Notes: generated from the sequence alone by a model not told the origin. A stretch of 64,000 nucleotides of DNA from Thermoplasmatales archaeon (GCA_020350825.1 CP070724.1:1459822-1523821); one strand, 5' to 3'; counted from the stretch's first letter, positions 45,452 through 55,192 are shown. Made by a program: numbers and translations.

Positions 45452-47002
45452 ATGTTTCCTCTACAAAAAAATAAAAAAATAAATCAAGCTGGTCAAATAG
45501 ATGATCTACTATTACCATTTACAGGAATGGTTTTTTCAAAAAAACCAATTACAAAAGAAAAGCCAGAAGAAAGTTCAATTGACTTTCATTTAGAGATAAT
45601 AAAAAAAATTGATAAGCTACTAAAAAAACATGAGGGCGAATCATTCTCTTTGGATTCAAATACTGGGCAACAAACAAGTGACTCTCCAGAGGAACATCCA
45701 ATAGAAATAAGAGATCCTCTGAGTAAAAAAATCGGACTGTCCGAAGTTAAACCAGGAATAAAACCTGATGATATTTTTACCAACAGGGGGAAAAAGCCAG
45801 GGGATTTTAAAACAGATATTTCAACTGCAAATGATCTAGGTTTTATTGAGGATATTCTACTAATGAAAGAAAAAGAAAATAAACATATCGAGATTATTAA
45901 CCTAGATTCTTTGTCAGTAGGTGATGCAACCACTCAAAAAATTTCAACCTTATCTCAAGATGAAACTCGTGGAGTGAATCATCAAATTGGCAACAGTTTA
46001 AAGAATAGATTATATCCTGACAAGATTATAAGTAAAAAAGTAGAGATCATAGATGCAAAAGAACTTGAAAATAAAAAATATGACAATATATTTTCTAAGC
46101 CGATACAACAACCAAAGGAAAATGAGAGGAAAGCACAGGTATACTATATAGATGGTAGCAGACACCAAAAAGAAAATAGATTCAAAGAATCAGACCGAGT
46201 ACATGCTCCTGAAAATTTTAGGGACAAATTAAAAGAGCTTGAGGAGGCAGAAGAGGAACTTAAAAGAAAAAAGAAAGAATTGGAAGAACAAGAAAAGGAC
46301 GCAGAAAAATTAAAAAAATTAGAAGCAAAAAAAACGATTCTTGAGGCAAAGGAAAAAGAAAAAGCAGCAAAGAAAGCCAAAAAAGAAAATGAAGCTAAGT
46401 TAAAAAGACAAGAAAAAGAACAAAGAGAAAAGGAAAAAGAAGAGAAGAAACTAAAAAGATTTGAACTAAAAAAAGCAGCGGAAGAAAAAAAGAAGAAGGA
46501 GATAGAAGCTAGAAAGGCTGAGAAAGAGAAAGAAAAGGAACTACTGAAGAAAGCAGCGGAAGAAAAAAAGAAGAAGGAGATAGAAGCTAGAAAGGCTGAG
46601 AAAGAGAAAGAAAAGGAACTACTGAAGAAAGCAGTGGAAGAGGAGAAGCTAAAAAAATTAGAATTGAAAAAAGCGATGATGGAAGCAAAAGAAGAGGAAA
46701 GAGAAAAAGAAAAAATAAGCATCCAGGAACAAAAGGAGGAAAAACAATTATATTCTGTTAAAGAGGAGAGACAGAGAGGGCCTAAAAAGAAATTAGTATG
46801 GGGAATAAAAAAGGAAAGAGAACCAGATGAGAAAAAAGATATAGAAACAGAACCAACTCTCTTAGATGAAGATATTAAAAAACTTTTAGTTATAACAGAT
46901 AATCTTTTGGGAGAACTCCCTGAAGAAGTTATTGACAAATTTGCTCAATCTAAAGATTTTAAATTATATTTAAAGGTTCTCAACAAATATAAGATCAAGT
47001 GA
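45452..47002 (+). CDS. Long Lys/Glu-rich coiled-coil protein of the pilus locus
   Basis: Function unknown. Residues 1-240 are low in complexity but not helical throughout. Residues about 255-450 are an uninterrupted charged coiled coil of AEEKKKKEIEARK-type repeats. A perfect 26-residue tandem duplication (78 bp) falls within it. The C-terminal 60 residues (LLDEDIKKLLVITDNLLGEL...) look folded. No signal peptide or membrane segment, so it is cytoplasmic. It ends overlapping the start of the secretion ATPase, implying coupled synthesis and a role as a scaffold or regulator for that ATPase. Confidence 0.7.
   Translation: MFPLQKNKKINQAGQIDDLLLPFTGMVFSKKPITKEKPEESSIDFHLEIIKKIDKLLKKHEGESFSLDSNTGQQTSDSPEEHPIEIRDPLSKKIGLSEVKPGIKPDDIFTNRGKKPGDFKTDISTANDLGFIEDILLMKEKENKHIEIINLDSLSVGDATTQKISTLSQDETRGVNHQIGNSLKNRLYPDKIISKKVEIIDAKELENKKYDNIFSKPIQQPKENERKAQVYYIDGSRHQKENRFKESDRVHAPENFRDKLKELEEAEEELKRKKKELEEQEKDAEKLKKLEAKKTILEAKEKEKAAKKAKKENEAKLKRQEKEQREKEKEEKKLKRFELKKAAEEKKKKEIEARKAEKEKEKELLKKAAEEKKKKEIEARKAEKEKEKELLKKAVEEEKLKKLELKKAMMEAKEEEREKEKISIQEQKEEKQLYSVKEERQRGPKKKLVWGIKKEREPDEKKDIETEPTLLDEDIKKLLVITDNLLGELPEEVIDKFAQSKDFKLYLKVLNKYKIK
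46472..46627 (+). repeat. Perfect 78-bp tandem duplication (two copies)
   Basis: Two identical 78-bp units at 46472-46549 and 46550-46627, each encoding 26 residues (KAAEEKKKKEIEARK...LLK). The copies do not differ at any base, so the duplication is recent or kept uniform by conversion. In frame, so the coiled coil is lengthened. Confidence 0.93.
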
Positions 47003-47007
47003 GATTT

Positions 47008-49023
47008 ATGGGATTATTAGAAAAAGCTCAGCAAAAAAAGGGACAATCAGAAGAATCTAAGGATATACAAATTTTACAAACAAAAAAAATTATAAAAGAG
47101 CCAAAAAATCTTTTAGGAAAATCTCAAAAAAGAAAACAAAAAAAAGCACCGCCTTCTGTAATAGGTGTTAAAGAAGAGCAAAGTTATGAAGTTATTGAAG
47201 AACCAAAAGGACTTTTAGATAAAGCTCAACGTAGAAAACAAGAAAAAGCACCGCCTTCTGTAATAGGTGTTAAAGAAGAGCAAAGTTATGTAGTTATTGA
47301 AGAACCAAAAGGACTTTTAGATAAAGCTCAACGTAGAAAACAAGAAAAAGCACCGCCTTCTGTAATAGGTGTTAAAGAAGAGAAAAATATCGATGTCATT
47401 GAAGAGCAAAAAGGTTTTGGATGGAAAACACTTGGTAGTAAAAGAATAGTCTATGATCATAACGTTAATGATTATAAGTATGAAGTTATTGAACCACAAC
47501 TCAATGAGGAGGAAAAGAAAACTAAAAAGGAAATCTCTCATTTGTTCAAGATGCTTGCCGATGTTGATACATTTGATATGGATAAAGAAGAAAAAGGAAA
47601 ATTTTTAAAAGAAACACTTGAACAAATAATCATTGACAACGACATTATATTTGATAAATCATATGAGAAAAAGATTTTTTATGATCTTTTTGAGGACTTC
47701 CTGAATAAAGGACGGATAAATCTGGTATTATATGATGATAGAATATTTTTAGAAGAAACCATTGTACAAATACTATTTGAAAACGATATTAAAATTTCCG
47801 AACCATCCAAGGATAAGATTTTTTATTACCTTTTTAGAGATTTCTTAGGTTATGGACGTTTAGATATCTTAATGCATGACGATGGAATCGAAGATATTTC
47901 ATGCGATGGACCTAAAACACCAATATTTTTATATCATAGGAAATATGAAGCAATTGAAACAAATATATATTTTAGTGGGGATGAAGAATTAAACTCATTT
48001 ATTGTAAAACTTTGTCAGATTTCCGGTAAACAAATATCTATCTATTCACCGATAGTCGATGGCAAATTACCCGATGGCTCCAGACTCCAGTCAACACTTG
48101 CACGGACAGTTACAAAAGGCTCAACTTTTACAATTAGAAAATTCAAAGAGAATCCATTAACACCGGTTGATTTAATTGAATATAAATCACTTTCTTTGGA
48201 AATGGCTGCCTATTTTTGGATGGCCATCGAAAACGGAGCATCCATGCTATTTTGTGGAGGTACAGCAAGCGGAAAAACCACTGCCCTCAATGCTCTTTCA
48301 CTTTTTATTCCAGCTTCTCATAAAATTGTCTCTATAGAGGACACACGAGAAGTAAGCCTTCCACATAAAAACTGGATTGCAGGTACTACACGAAAAGGTT
48401 TCTCATCTTCTGATGAGAACAAAACAGGGAAAGACATTGATATGTTTGATCTCATCAGAGCTGCGCTAAGACAAAGGCCAAGAGTTATTATTGTGGGAGA
48501 AGTAAGAGGAAGAGAAGCCTATAGTCTTTTCCAAGCTATGGCAACAGGGCATACGTCATATTCAACGGTACATGCAAGCACAATTCATACACTCATACAA
48601 CGACTTGAAAACCCTCCAATTTCATTACCAAGAGCACTTCTCACCTCTCTGGATGTAATAGTATTCCAAAACGCTATAGAGATTGGTGGAAAGATGGTAA
48701 GAAGAATGACAAGTGTTACTGAAATAATAAAATTAGATAGCGATACAAATCAGCTCATTTTTATGGCTCCTTTTACATGGATCTCAAAAACAGATGATAG
48801 ATTTGAAAGTAGTAAAACCAGTAAGATATATAATAAAATAAAACAGCAAAACGACTGGACCGATGAACAAGTTGAACAAGAATTATCAAACAGAATGCTG
48901 GTTCTCGAATGGATGGGAAAGAAAGACATTAGGTCATACCAGGAATTTGGAAAGGTTGTTGCAGATTATCAAAAATATCCCAAGAAAGTATTAGAAAAAG
49001 TAAAAAAGGAAATGAAAGGATGA
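47008..49023 (+). CDS. Type II/IV secretion ATPase (GspE/TadA/VirB11 family)
   Basis: Powers assembly of the pilus. Its N-terminal 150 residues are unusual: a repeated 34-residue unit with KAPPSVIGVKEEQSY and GLLDKAQRRKQE. The ATPase core has Walker A GGTASGKTT (about 418-426), SIEDTREVSLPH, Asp box, His box (TGHTSYSTVHAS) and Walker B region (RPRVIIVGEVRGREAY). The start could be GTG 46999, overlapping the previous stop, or ATG 47008 (MGLLEKAQQKK), which matches the repeat unit and is preferred. Downstream genes overlap by ATGA. Confidence 0.9.
   Translation: MGLLEKAQQKKGQSEESKDIQILQTKKIIKEPKNLLGKSQKRKQKKAPPSVIGVKEEQSYEVIEEPKGLLDKAQRRKQEKAPPSVIGVKEEQSYVVIEEPKGLLDKAQRRKQEKAPPSVIGVKEEKNIDVIEEQKGFGWKTLGSKRIVYDHNVNDYKYEVIEPQLNEEEKKTKKEISHLFKMLADVDTFDMDKEEKGKFLKETLEQIIIDNDIIFDKSYEKKIFYDLFEDFLNKGRINLVLYDDRIFLEETIVQILFENDIKISEPSKDKIFYYLFRDFLGYGRLDILMHDDGIEDISCDGPKTPIFLYHRKYEAIETNIYFSGDEELNSFIVKLCQISGKQISIYSPIVDGKLPDGSRLQSTLARTVTKGSTFTIRKFKENPLTPVDLIEYKSLSLEMAAYFWMAIENGASMLFCGGTASGKTTALNALSLFIPASHKIVSIEDTREVSLPHKNWIAGTTRKGFSSSDENKTGKDIDMFDLIRAALRQRPRVIIVGEVRGREAYSLFQAMATGHTSYSTVHASTIHTLIQRLENPPISLPRALLTSLDVIVFQNAIEIGGKMVRRMTSVTEIIKLDSDTNQLIFMAPFTWISKTDDRFESSKTSKIYNKIKQQNDWTDEQVEQELSNRMLVLEWMGKKDIRSYQEFGKVVADYQKYPKKVLEKVKKEMKG
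47143..47400 (+). repeat. 102-bp tandem repeats in the N-terminus of the secretion ATPase
   Basis: Units of 102 bp (34 residues) begin at 47143, 47245 and 47347. The first two differ at only two bases in a codon or two (GAA versus GTA for Glu/Val); the third diverges after about 50 bp. A remoter fourth unit lies in the codons before 47143 (GLLEKAQ, LLGKSQKRKQ). Copy number could vary by slippage. Confidence 0.88.
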
Positions 49024-49883
49024 AATCTACAAAATATACAAGATTTTGCCGTCGATTATTTTCAAAGAGCTTTGAAAAATTCAATATAAGTGAAACAAGT
49101 AAAAATAGAATACTGGAAAAAGCAGATATTAGCATGGTTTATCAAGAATACTATTCAATGATTTTAACGAATATAATAATAGGTTTTATCGTCTCATTTG
49201 TCTCAACACTTATTTTGTATTTATTGATTCCTAATAATATTACGGCATTATTCATCTTATTAATTACTTCAATCGTTCCAATTGTTATAGGTATTGTCTA
49301 TATTCAGCTTCCAGCATATAAAGCAAAGAGTCGGGGTAAAAACATTGACAGATATCTACCTTATGTGGCTAATTTCATTAATACGATGTCGGCTGCAGGC
49401 ATTTCACCATCTGAAGTTTTTGGTACACTTGCCGGTATAAAACTTTATGGAGAAGTACAAAAAGAAGCTAAAAAAATTACTACTGAAATTGAGTTAATGG
49501 GAATAGATACGATAACTGCATTAAAAAATGCTATTGTTATTTCTCCTTCAAAAAAATTTAAAGAGTTTATTCAAGGCATTATTGGGGTGGTTCAATCTGG
49601 AAGTGAGTTAGCTCCTTATTTTGAACGATGTGTTGATAAATACATGTATGAAGATTTAGAAGATAGAAAAAAAAATTTGGATTCTCTGGCTATTATGGCT
49701 GAAAGTTTTGTGGTTACAGTTGTCGCATTTCCATTGTTTCTGGTCATTATCATCTCTATAATGGGTTTAACCAGCGGAGGTATATCATTTGATTTTCTAT
49801 ATATTTTAGCGATCCTTATTTTACCAATGGCGTATGCTGGTTTTTATGTTATGATGAAATCAGGGATGGGTGAAGAAATATAA
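49020..49883 (+). CDS. TadC/GspF-type pilus assembly membrane protein (first copy)
   Basis: The inner-membrane platform of the pilus machine. T2SF domain with pattern PYVANFINTMSAAGISPSEVF (about residues 113-133), cytoplasmic helices, and two to three C-terminal transmembrane segments. 287 residues, as in archaeal TadC/FlaJ-like halves. Begins with ATG overlapping the ATPase stop (ATGA) and ends with a TAA that overlaps the next start. Two such proteins in tandem are typical of archaeal type IV pilus loci. Confidence 0.9.
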   Translation: MKSTKYTRFCRRLFSKSFEKFNISETSKNRILEKADISMVYQEYYSMILTNIIIGFIVSFVSTLILYLLIPNNITALFILLITSIVPIVIGIVYIQLPAYKAKSRGKNIDRYLPYVANFINTMSAAGISPSEVFGTLAGIKLYGEVQKEAKKITTEIELMGIDTITALKNAIVISPSKKFKEFIQGIIGVVQSGSELAPYFERCVDKYMYEDLEDRKKNLDSLAIMAESFVVTVVAFPLFLVIIISIMGLTSGGISFDFLYILAILILPMAYAGFYVMMKSGMGEEI

Positions 49884-50806
49884 AAAAAATAACAATTGGA
49901 AATATAAAAAAGTTAATAACTGGAAGAAAATACAACATAAAAAAAAGATACGGCAAGGATCAAACATTATTATTTATAGTAGGTTTATCTATAGTAGTTG
50001 CATCAATTTTATTTGTGTTTGGAATTTTTGCTTTTAGTGGGGTATCTATTATCCCTGGCGATTTTCTAAGTGGTATGGATTACATTGTTTTTGGAGTATT
50101 GGGTTGTATTGGGCCAATTGGCTTTTATAATCACGTTAAAGAGAAACGTAAAAGAGAGGTTGAGGAAAAATTACCTGATTTTTTACGCGATATATCTAGT
50201 TCCACTGCTTCGGGAATGACTATTTTTGATTCTATAAAATCTGCTTCCGAAGGGGATTACGGCGAATTAACCCCAGAGTTAAAAATGATGGTATCTCAGC
50301 TTTCATGGGGCATTTCTATCGAAAATGCTCTTAATAATTTTGCAAAAAGAATTAATACAAATGAAGTAAAACGGCTGGCAGTTACAATAAATAAGGCATT
50401 GGAAATCGGTGGTAATACATCTTCCGTCTTTAATGCAGCTGCAAAGGAAATAGATCAAATTAAACGTGTTGAACTTCAGAGAAAAACAGAAATGTCAATG
50501 TATAGTATAGTAATATTTATTAGTTTTTTTGTATTTCTGGCAGTCATTCTTGTAATTAATTCTACAATATTTGCTGCAATTTACGATCTTCAGAGCGAAA
50601 TGGTAGGTCAATCTATTGGTAACGTTCGTATAGCTCAGATAGATCCAAGTACAGTTAAAGATATGTTCTTTATCTTTGTTGTTGTACAAAGCATTGGAGG
50701 AGGAATCCTTGGTGGATTCATGATTGAAGGGAGGCTTTCATCAGGAGTAAAATCAGCGTTCATACTAATATTAGTTTCATTTATATTGTTTAAAGTACTA
50801 TTTTAA
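49880..50806 (+). CDS. TadC/GspF-type pilus assembly membrane protein (second copy), apparent AUA start
   Basis: The second platform half. The T2SF domain shows PDFLRDISSSTASGMTIFDSI and IGGNTSSVFNAAAKEIDQI, with transmembrane helices at the N-terminus (LLFIVGLSIVVASILFVFGIF) and C-terminus. Beginning at GTG 50015 would delete the first helix. The frame is open back to 49874, and the only sensible initiator is AUA 49880, which overlaps the upstream TAA (ATAA) and follows GGGTGA (49868-49873) by six bases. From there it is 308 residues. An ATG mutated or mis-sequenced as ATA is the alternative. Confidence 0.75.
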   Translation: MKKITIGNIKKLITGRKYNIKKRYGKDQTLLFIVGLSIVVASILFVFGIFAFSGVSIIPGDFLSGMDYIVFGVLGCIGPIGFYNHVKEKRKREVEEKLPDFLRDISSSTASGMTIFDSIKSASEGDYGELTPELKMMVSQLSWGISIENALNNFAKRINTNEVKRLAVTINKALEIGGNTSSVFNAAAKEIDQIKRVELQRKTEMSMYSIVIFISFFVFLAVILVINSTIFAAIYDLQSEMVGQSIGNVRIAQIDPSTVKDMFFIFVVVQSIGGGILGGFMIEGRLSSGVKSAFILILVSFILFKVLF

Positions 50807-50842
50807 AGCGGTTAATCTCCAAACCGACAAAATGTCACGAAG

Positions 50843-50857
50843 GTTATATATATTATA
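50843..50857 (+). promoter_or_regulatory. TATA box for the lectin-type pilin gene
   Basis: TTATATATATTATAA lies 32-46 nt upstream of ATG 50889. This is the right distance for a transcript with a short leader holding the GGAGAG site, so this gene and those after it may be transcribed apart from the ATPase operon. Confidence 0.5.
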
Positions 50858-50888
50858 AAGGAAAGAGCTTTATTTGTGGTTAGGAGAG

Positions 50889-53225
50889 ATGAAAAAAGGC
50901 GGAATACGTGCTAACGATAATGCAGTATCTGAAATAGTTGGTGGTGTACTTATTGTTTTTATTGCTGTAGTTGCATCTGCATCAATCTATTTCCAGATGC
51001 TTCCTGTTCCAATACCATCTATTGAACCCAGCGTTCATTTAATGGGTTATGTATCTGAAGATGGAACAGTTATTCTTGAACATATGGGTGGTGAAACACT
51101 ATCTTCATATGAGATATATGTGTTTGAATCAAATGATACAAATGTCTACAGATACGAAAACAACCCATGGGACATAGGTGAGTGTAAAACTCCACCTAAT
51201 GCGATCCTTTTAACAGAAAATGATTGGATAAAAATAACAGTTTTTAGCATCTATGATGATGACAGCAGACACAAAGTGTTCGATGGCACTTTTAAACAGG
51301 ATGAAACACTAGATGAAGACCCGTCTGTGCCTCTAATACATCCAATGTTGATATCGACCCTGAGAACAAATACCGTTGATGAGGATTTAATTTGTTATAA
51401 CTATTCTATTAAGCCTAATATTGACGCTTTAACTTATATTTATAATTGGTTGATGAAACAGGGAGGTACCTACAGTCCAATAAGTAATCTTTTAATGCCA
51501 TTTGATATCAATAGTGTAACAGAAGCAAGAGATTACTCTGGAAACAACAATAATGGTACTGTTTATAACGCTATATGGGAGAGTAATGGAAAGGTTGGAG
51601 GTGCTTATAGTTTTAATGGGGCAGAATATATTTCAATTCCATACTGTTTTGATAGCGATTATATTGACAAACTTACAGTGGAGACATGGATTAAAACTAA
51701 CTTAAATTCAGGAACCATCGTATCTTTTGACAGGAATAAATACTGGGACCTAGCAATTTCAAATAGTTTCGTTAAATGGAGTACAAACGCAAGTGATGGT
51801 ATTATCGATGTTGTAGGCCAAACAAATATAAGTAATGATGCTTGGCATCATATTGTAGCAACGTATGATTCTTCTACAGGTGATAGTAGCATTTACGTTG
51901 ATGGATTACTAGAAAACAGTGAAAACGCTCATACTTCAGGAGAATCTCTTGGTTCTGGAGATACTCCAATAGGTTTTATTGGGAAAGGCACTGGTAGTGC
52001 AAATCAAAAGACAATATTTGCTACAAGTTTTGAGACACAAGGTGAAAAAGAAGAGTGGAATGAGCATAATACAACTGGAGAGGAGGAAACATGGGAAACA
52101 TTGTTTTACGATGATTTTGAAGGAGCCAGCTGGGGGAACTGGAATGACGGAGGGGATGATTGCAGTATGGACACTGGCGGTACATATGCTCATCAGGGGA
52201 GTTGTGCAGTACTCATTAGAGATAATAGTGGATGGTCATCAGCAACATATACTGATATAATAGTTGCTGATGCAGCAGAATACACAAAAATGTCAATCGA
52301 TTTCTGGTGGATAGCTAATTCAATGGAAGATGGAGAAGATTTTTGGGTTAATTATTTTGATGGTTTCAACCTGTATACGCTGGACACTTTTGTCATTGGG
52401 TTAGGAGAATACAGTAACAATGTTTTTTATCATACTGTTTGTTATATTAATGAAACAGATTATGTTTTTACAGATGAAGCAAGAATTACAATACAGTGCG
52501 ATGCAGGCAGTAATTATGATCATATTTATTTAGATGAGATGTTCGTTAATGTATCAACTGGAAATAGGATAGATTACGATTTTGACCTTCGTAATTCTGA
52601 TGATTTAGCCCCAAGAACTGGAACCTATTCTATAGGAGGTACTGGTGACTTTGATCCAGAATATGCTGCCTTTAACAGAACAGGTATTGACATTTCAGAT
52701 TATACTGATGTAACAGTTTCTGTATGGTATAGTTATAAAAGTACGGAATCAGAGGATGAACTTGGTTTATATTATTTTGATGGTTTAAATTGGATTCCTA
52801 TTTTTGAAGAACTCAATCCTCAGATTGGTAATGGATTTCAACTTGAGTGGACCTTTGCTGAAGCTCAAATACCTGATTCTATAGACACTCTAATTCTACA
52901 ATTTTGGTGGTCTACATCATCAATAGATGAATTTGCGGCTATTGATGATCTACAGATAACAGGAATTCCAAAGGCGGGAGAAAGGAATTTCACAGGTTTA
53001 ATTGATGAGTTGAAAATTTATAATGATGTACTATCTGCAGAACAAATTTATCAAAACTATCTATGTACTAAAGATGGGGAGTCCAGTAAGAGTGTTATAG
53101 TTTCAGAGGAAACAACTCTTTGGGAAAGTTGGAAATGTATAGTAACTCCAAACGATGGAGTGCAAGATGATATGTTTACAGAATCAAACATTTTAACTAT
53201 CATTAGCTACCCTGGAGGTGATTAA
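50889..53225 (+). CDS. Giant type IV pilin with nested lectin-like (LamG) and jelly-roll modules
   Basis: A 778-residue surface protein. Its N-terminus (RANDNAVSEIVGGVLIVFIAVVASASIYF) is an archaeal pilin signal and helix. A LamG-like domain begins near residue 200 (LLMPFDINS...DYSGN) and ends near residue 722 with the LamG closing pattern FTGLIDELKIYNDVLSAEQI. Between the LamG halves lie two more beta modules (about 400-555 and 555-700) with FYDDFEGASWG and DDLQITG motifs. Such a large head on a pilin suggests a tip adhesin. GGAGAG precedes ATG 50889. Confidence 0.82.
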   Translation: MKKGGIRANDNAVSEIVGGVLIVFIAVVASASIYFQMLPVPIPSIEPSVHLMGYVSEDGTVILEHMGGETLSSYEIYVFESNDTNVYRYENNPWDIGECKTPPNAILLTENDWIKITVFSIYDDDSRHKVFDGTFKQDETLDEDPSVPLIHPMLISTLRTNTVDEDLICYNYSIKPNIDALTYIYNWLMKQGGTYSPISNLLMPFDINSVTEARDYSGNNNNGTVYNAIWESNGKVGGAYSFNGAEYISIPYCFDSDYIDKLTVETWIKTNLNSGTIVSFDRNKYWDLAISNSFVKWSTNASDGIIDVVGQTNISNDAWHHIVATYDSSTGDSSIYVDGLLENSENAHTSGESLGSGDTPIGFIGKGTGSANQKTIFATSFETQGEKEEWNEHNTTGEEETWETLFYDDFEGASWGNWNDGGDDCSMDTGGTYAHQGSCAVLIRDNSGWSSATYTDIIVADAAEYTKMSIDFWWIANSMEDGEDFWVNYFDGFNLYTLDTFVIGLGEYSNNVFYHTVCYINETDYVFTDEARITIQCDAGSNYDHIYLDEMFVNVSTGNRIDYDFDLRNSDDLAPRTGTYSIGGTGDFDPEYAAFNRTGIDISDYTDVTVSVWYSYKSTESEDELGLYYFDGLNWIPIFEELNPQIGNGFQLEWTFAEAQIPDSIDTLILQFWWSTSSIDEFAAIDDLQITGIPKAGERNFTGLIDELKIYNDVLSAEQIYQNYLCTKDGESSKSVIVSEETTLWESWKCIVTPNDGVQDDMFTESNILTIISYPGGD

Positions 53226-53229
53226 TAAA

Positions 53230-55176
53230 TTGAAAAATAATATTATAATAATTATTGCAGTAATGATATTATCTCTACCTTTAATTATCCTATCGGGAAC
53301 TGTAGAAGGGGGATCATATGATGGTCTTGATCTAGCAAATGCTATTCTTGTAAATCAATCAACTTTAATAAACTCTCAGTATACAGATTCAGATGATTTG
53401 GGTTATAGACAATCAATAGTTCTTTCATCTCGTGGGACAATGCTTCCTACTGAGGGGTCATCATTTATTCTTTTATCAACTGGGATAGCTGGATTTAACC
53501 CAGCAACTACAGATGGACTTAATCCTGGTGATGAACGAGGAAATTGGTTTTTAGCAGGAAAATATGGTACTCCTAGAGATCAAGCGACGCTTACTTTAAC
53601 GCTTCAAGTGCCGCAATACCAGCATTATATTTATTATGACATGCAATTTTATACTATAGAATATCCGGATTATATAGGTTCAACGTATAATGATAGGCTA
53701 ACAATTACTGTTGATTCTCCATCTCAAGGAATATCTGAATATATAGTAGACGTTAATGGCGGAGATTTTGTTTTAAACTCACACGATATCGAAGGAAGCG
53801 GTTATGATGTATTTGCCACAAGTGGAAATCCTGCTGATGTTGATTGGTTAACGACAACCCCAAACCCGACTGGTGCAGATGCAGGTGCAACCGCTCTTGT
53901 TGGAAGAGAACATCCTGTTTCCCCAAATGAACAGATATCGGTAACCTTTAATATCGAAGACATTGGAGATAATCAATTTGATAGTGCTGTATTTATAGAT
54001 AACCTTAGATTTTCTGGATATGCAAAAACAGAAATTATTGCAAGAAAAACTGTCAAAGATATAAACGGTGGTCTTCCTGAACCTACGGACATATTGGAAT
54101 ATACTATAACTATAAGTAATATTGGAAAAGCAAATCAAAGTAATAACCCTGGAGACGAATTTGAAGATATCTTACCTGATAACGTCGGATATATCCCTGG
54201 ATCTGCCCAAGCAAGTTCAGGAACAATAGCATACAATTCTGAGGCAAATAAAATAACATGGGATGGAAGTATATCTGCTGAAAGTAGTGTTGCATTAAAT
54301 TTTCAGGTAACTATCAATTCTAGCTTAGCCAATGGCACTGAAATATCAAACCAAGGAGTTGTATGCTGGGATAGCAATGAAGACGGTACAAATGATGCAA
54401 CTGAACTAACCGACGATCCTGCAGTTGATGATGGAATAGATCTGGATGGAGACGGAGAAACTGATGATGATGATCCAACAGTAATAATTGTTTCTTCATA
54501 TGAAGCGCCAACTATACTTATTGAAGATTTTTCTGACGATTCAGCCGGAGAAAAAGCAACTCAATCATATGGAGGACAAATATGGTTTGAAACCAGTGAA
54601 CAATCAGTAAAGAGTAATTTCGAGGTAGCTTCTAGCTATCATTATTCTACACTTGGGTCCTTTAAAACAAAATTAAGAGCATTTTGTAGTCCACAATATT
54701 GGAACTATTCAGTCTCTCAGTTTAACAGCGATATAGTGTGGTGGGAGGTCTGGTTTGCATGTGGGAATACCAGTGAAGAATCCGACCTGTTTTTAGATTT
54801 TAAAAATACTAATGGAAATGATATAGCAAAAGTAAAATTTGAGTATGTCCAAGCTGGATCTGACCATCCATCAGATTATATTGTAAAACTTTCCTTTAAA
54901 TCATCAAGTGAATGGATCCAATTAAAATCTGATTTTTTAGGTGGGTATCTTTATAACGGCTGGTATAAAATGAGAATTGAGAAATATGGGGATGATTATA
55001 TCAACTATTCATTATACCAAGTTGGAAAAGGATTGGTTGACACTCAAACTGGCAGCATACTCGGACCACTATTTTCCAATTTGGCGAGAATAGAATGGAG
55101 TAGTACAAAAAGTCCTGTTGTATGCCCAATCTTATTCTGGGATGAACATAGGATAGGACTTTCTTTAATAACATAA
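53230..55176 (+). CDS. Secreted protein with anchor-L-like, DUF11-like and C-terminal beta domains
   Basis: Unknown function in the pilus locus. Residues 1-25 are a signal peptide (IIIIIAVMILSLPLIILSG). An N-terminal region (about 25-265) resembles 'choice-of-anchor L' domains, with LDLANAILVNQSTLINSQY. A DUF11-like repeat (KTVKDINGG, LEYTITISNIGKANQ, DILPDNVGYIPGS) is at 270-400, then an Asp-rich calcium-type stretch (DLDGDGETDDDDP), then a lectin-like C-terminal domain. TTG 53230 is used because GGAGGTGAT lies nine bases upstream; GTG 53218 overlaps the previous stop. Confidence 0.7.
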   Translation: MKNNIIIIIAVMILSLPLIILSGTVEGGSYDGLDLANAILVNQSTLINSQYTDSDDLGYRQSIVLSSRGTMLPTEGSSFILLSTGIAGFNPATTDGLNPGDERGNWFLAGKYGTPRDQATLTLTLQVPQYQHYIYYDMQFYTIEYPDYIGSTYNDRLTITVDSPSQGISEYIVDVNGGDFVLNSHDIEGSGYDVFATSGNPADVDWLTTTPNPTGADAGATALVGREHPVSPNEQISVTFNIEDIGDNQFDSAVFIDNLRFSGYAKTEIIARKTVKDINGGLPEPTDILEYTITISNIGKANQSNNPGDEFEDILPDNVGYIPGSAQASSGTIAYNSEANKITWDGSISAESSVALNFQVTINSSLANGTEISNQGVVCWDSNEDGTNDATELTDDPAVDDGIDLDGDGETDDDDPTVIIVSSYEAPTILIEDFSDDSAGEKATQSYGGQIWFETSEQSVKSNFEVASSYHYSTLGSFKTKLRAFCSPQYWNYSVSQFNSDIVWWEVWFACGNTSEESDLFLDFKNTNGNDIAKVKFEYVQAGSDHPSDYIVKLSFKSSSEWIQLKSDFLGGYLYNGWYKMRIEKYGDDYINYSLYQVGKGLVDTQTGSILGPLFSNLARIEWSSTKSPVVCPILFWDEHRIGLSLIT

Positions 55177-55192
55177 AAAGGTAGGTGAAATT

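Noticed and set aside
46144..46938. 264-codon Ser/Phe-rich frame opposite the coiled-coil gene
   Set aside because: It mirrors Lys/Glu-rich repeats on the other strand; composition shows it is a shadow.
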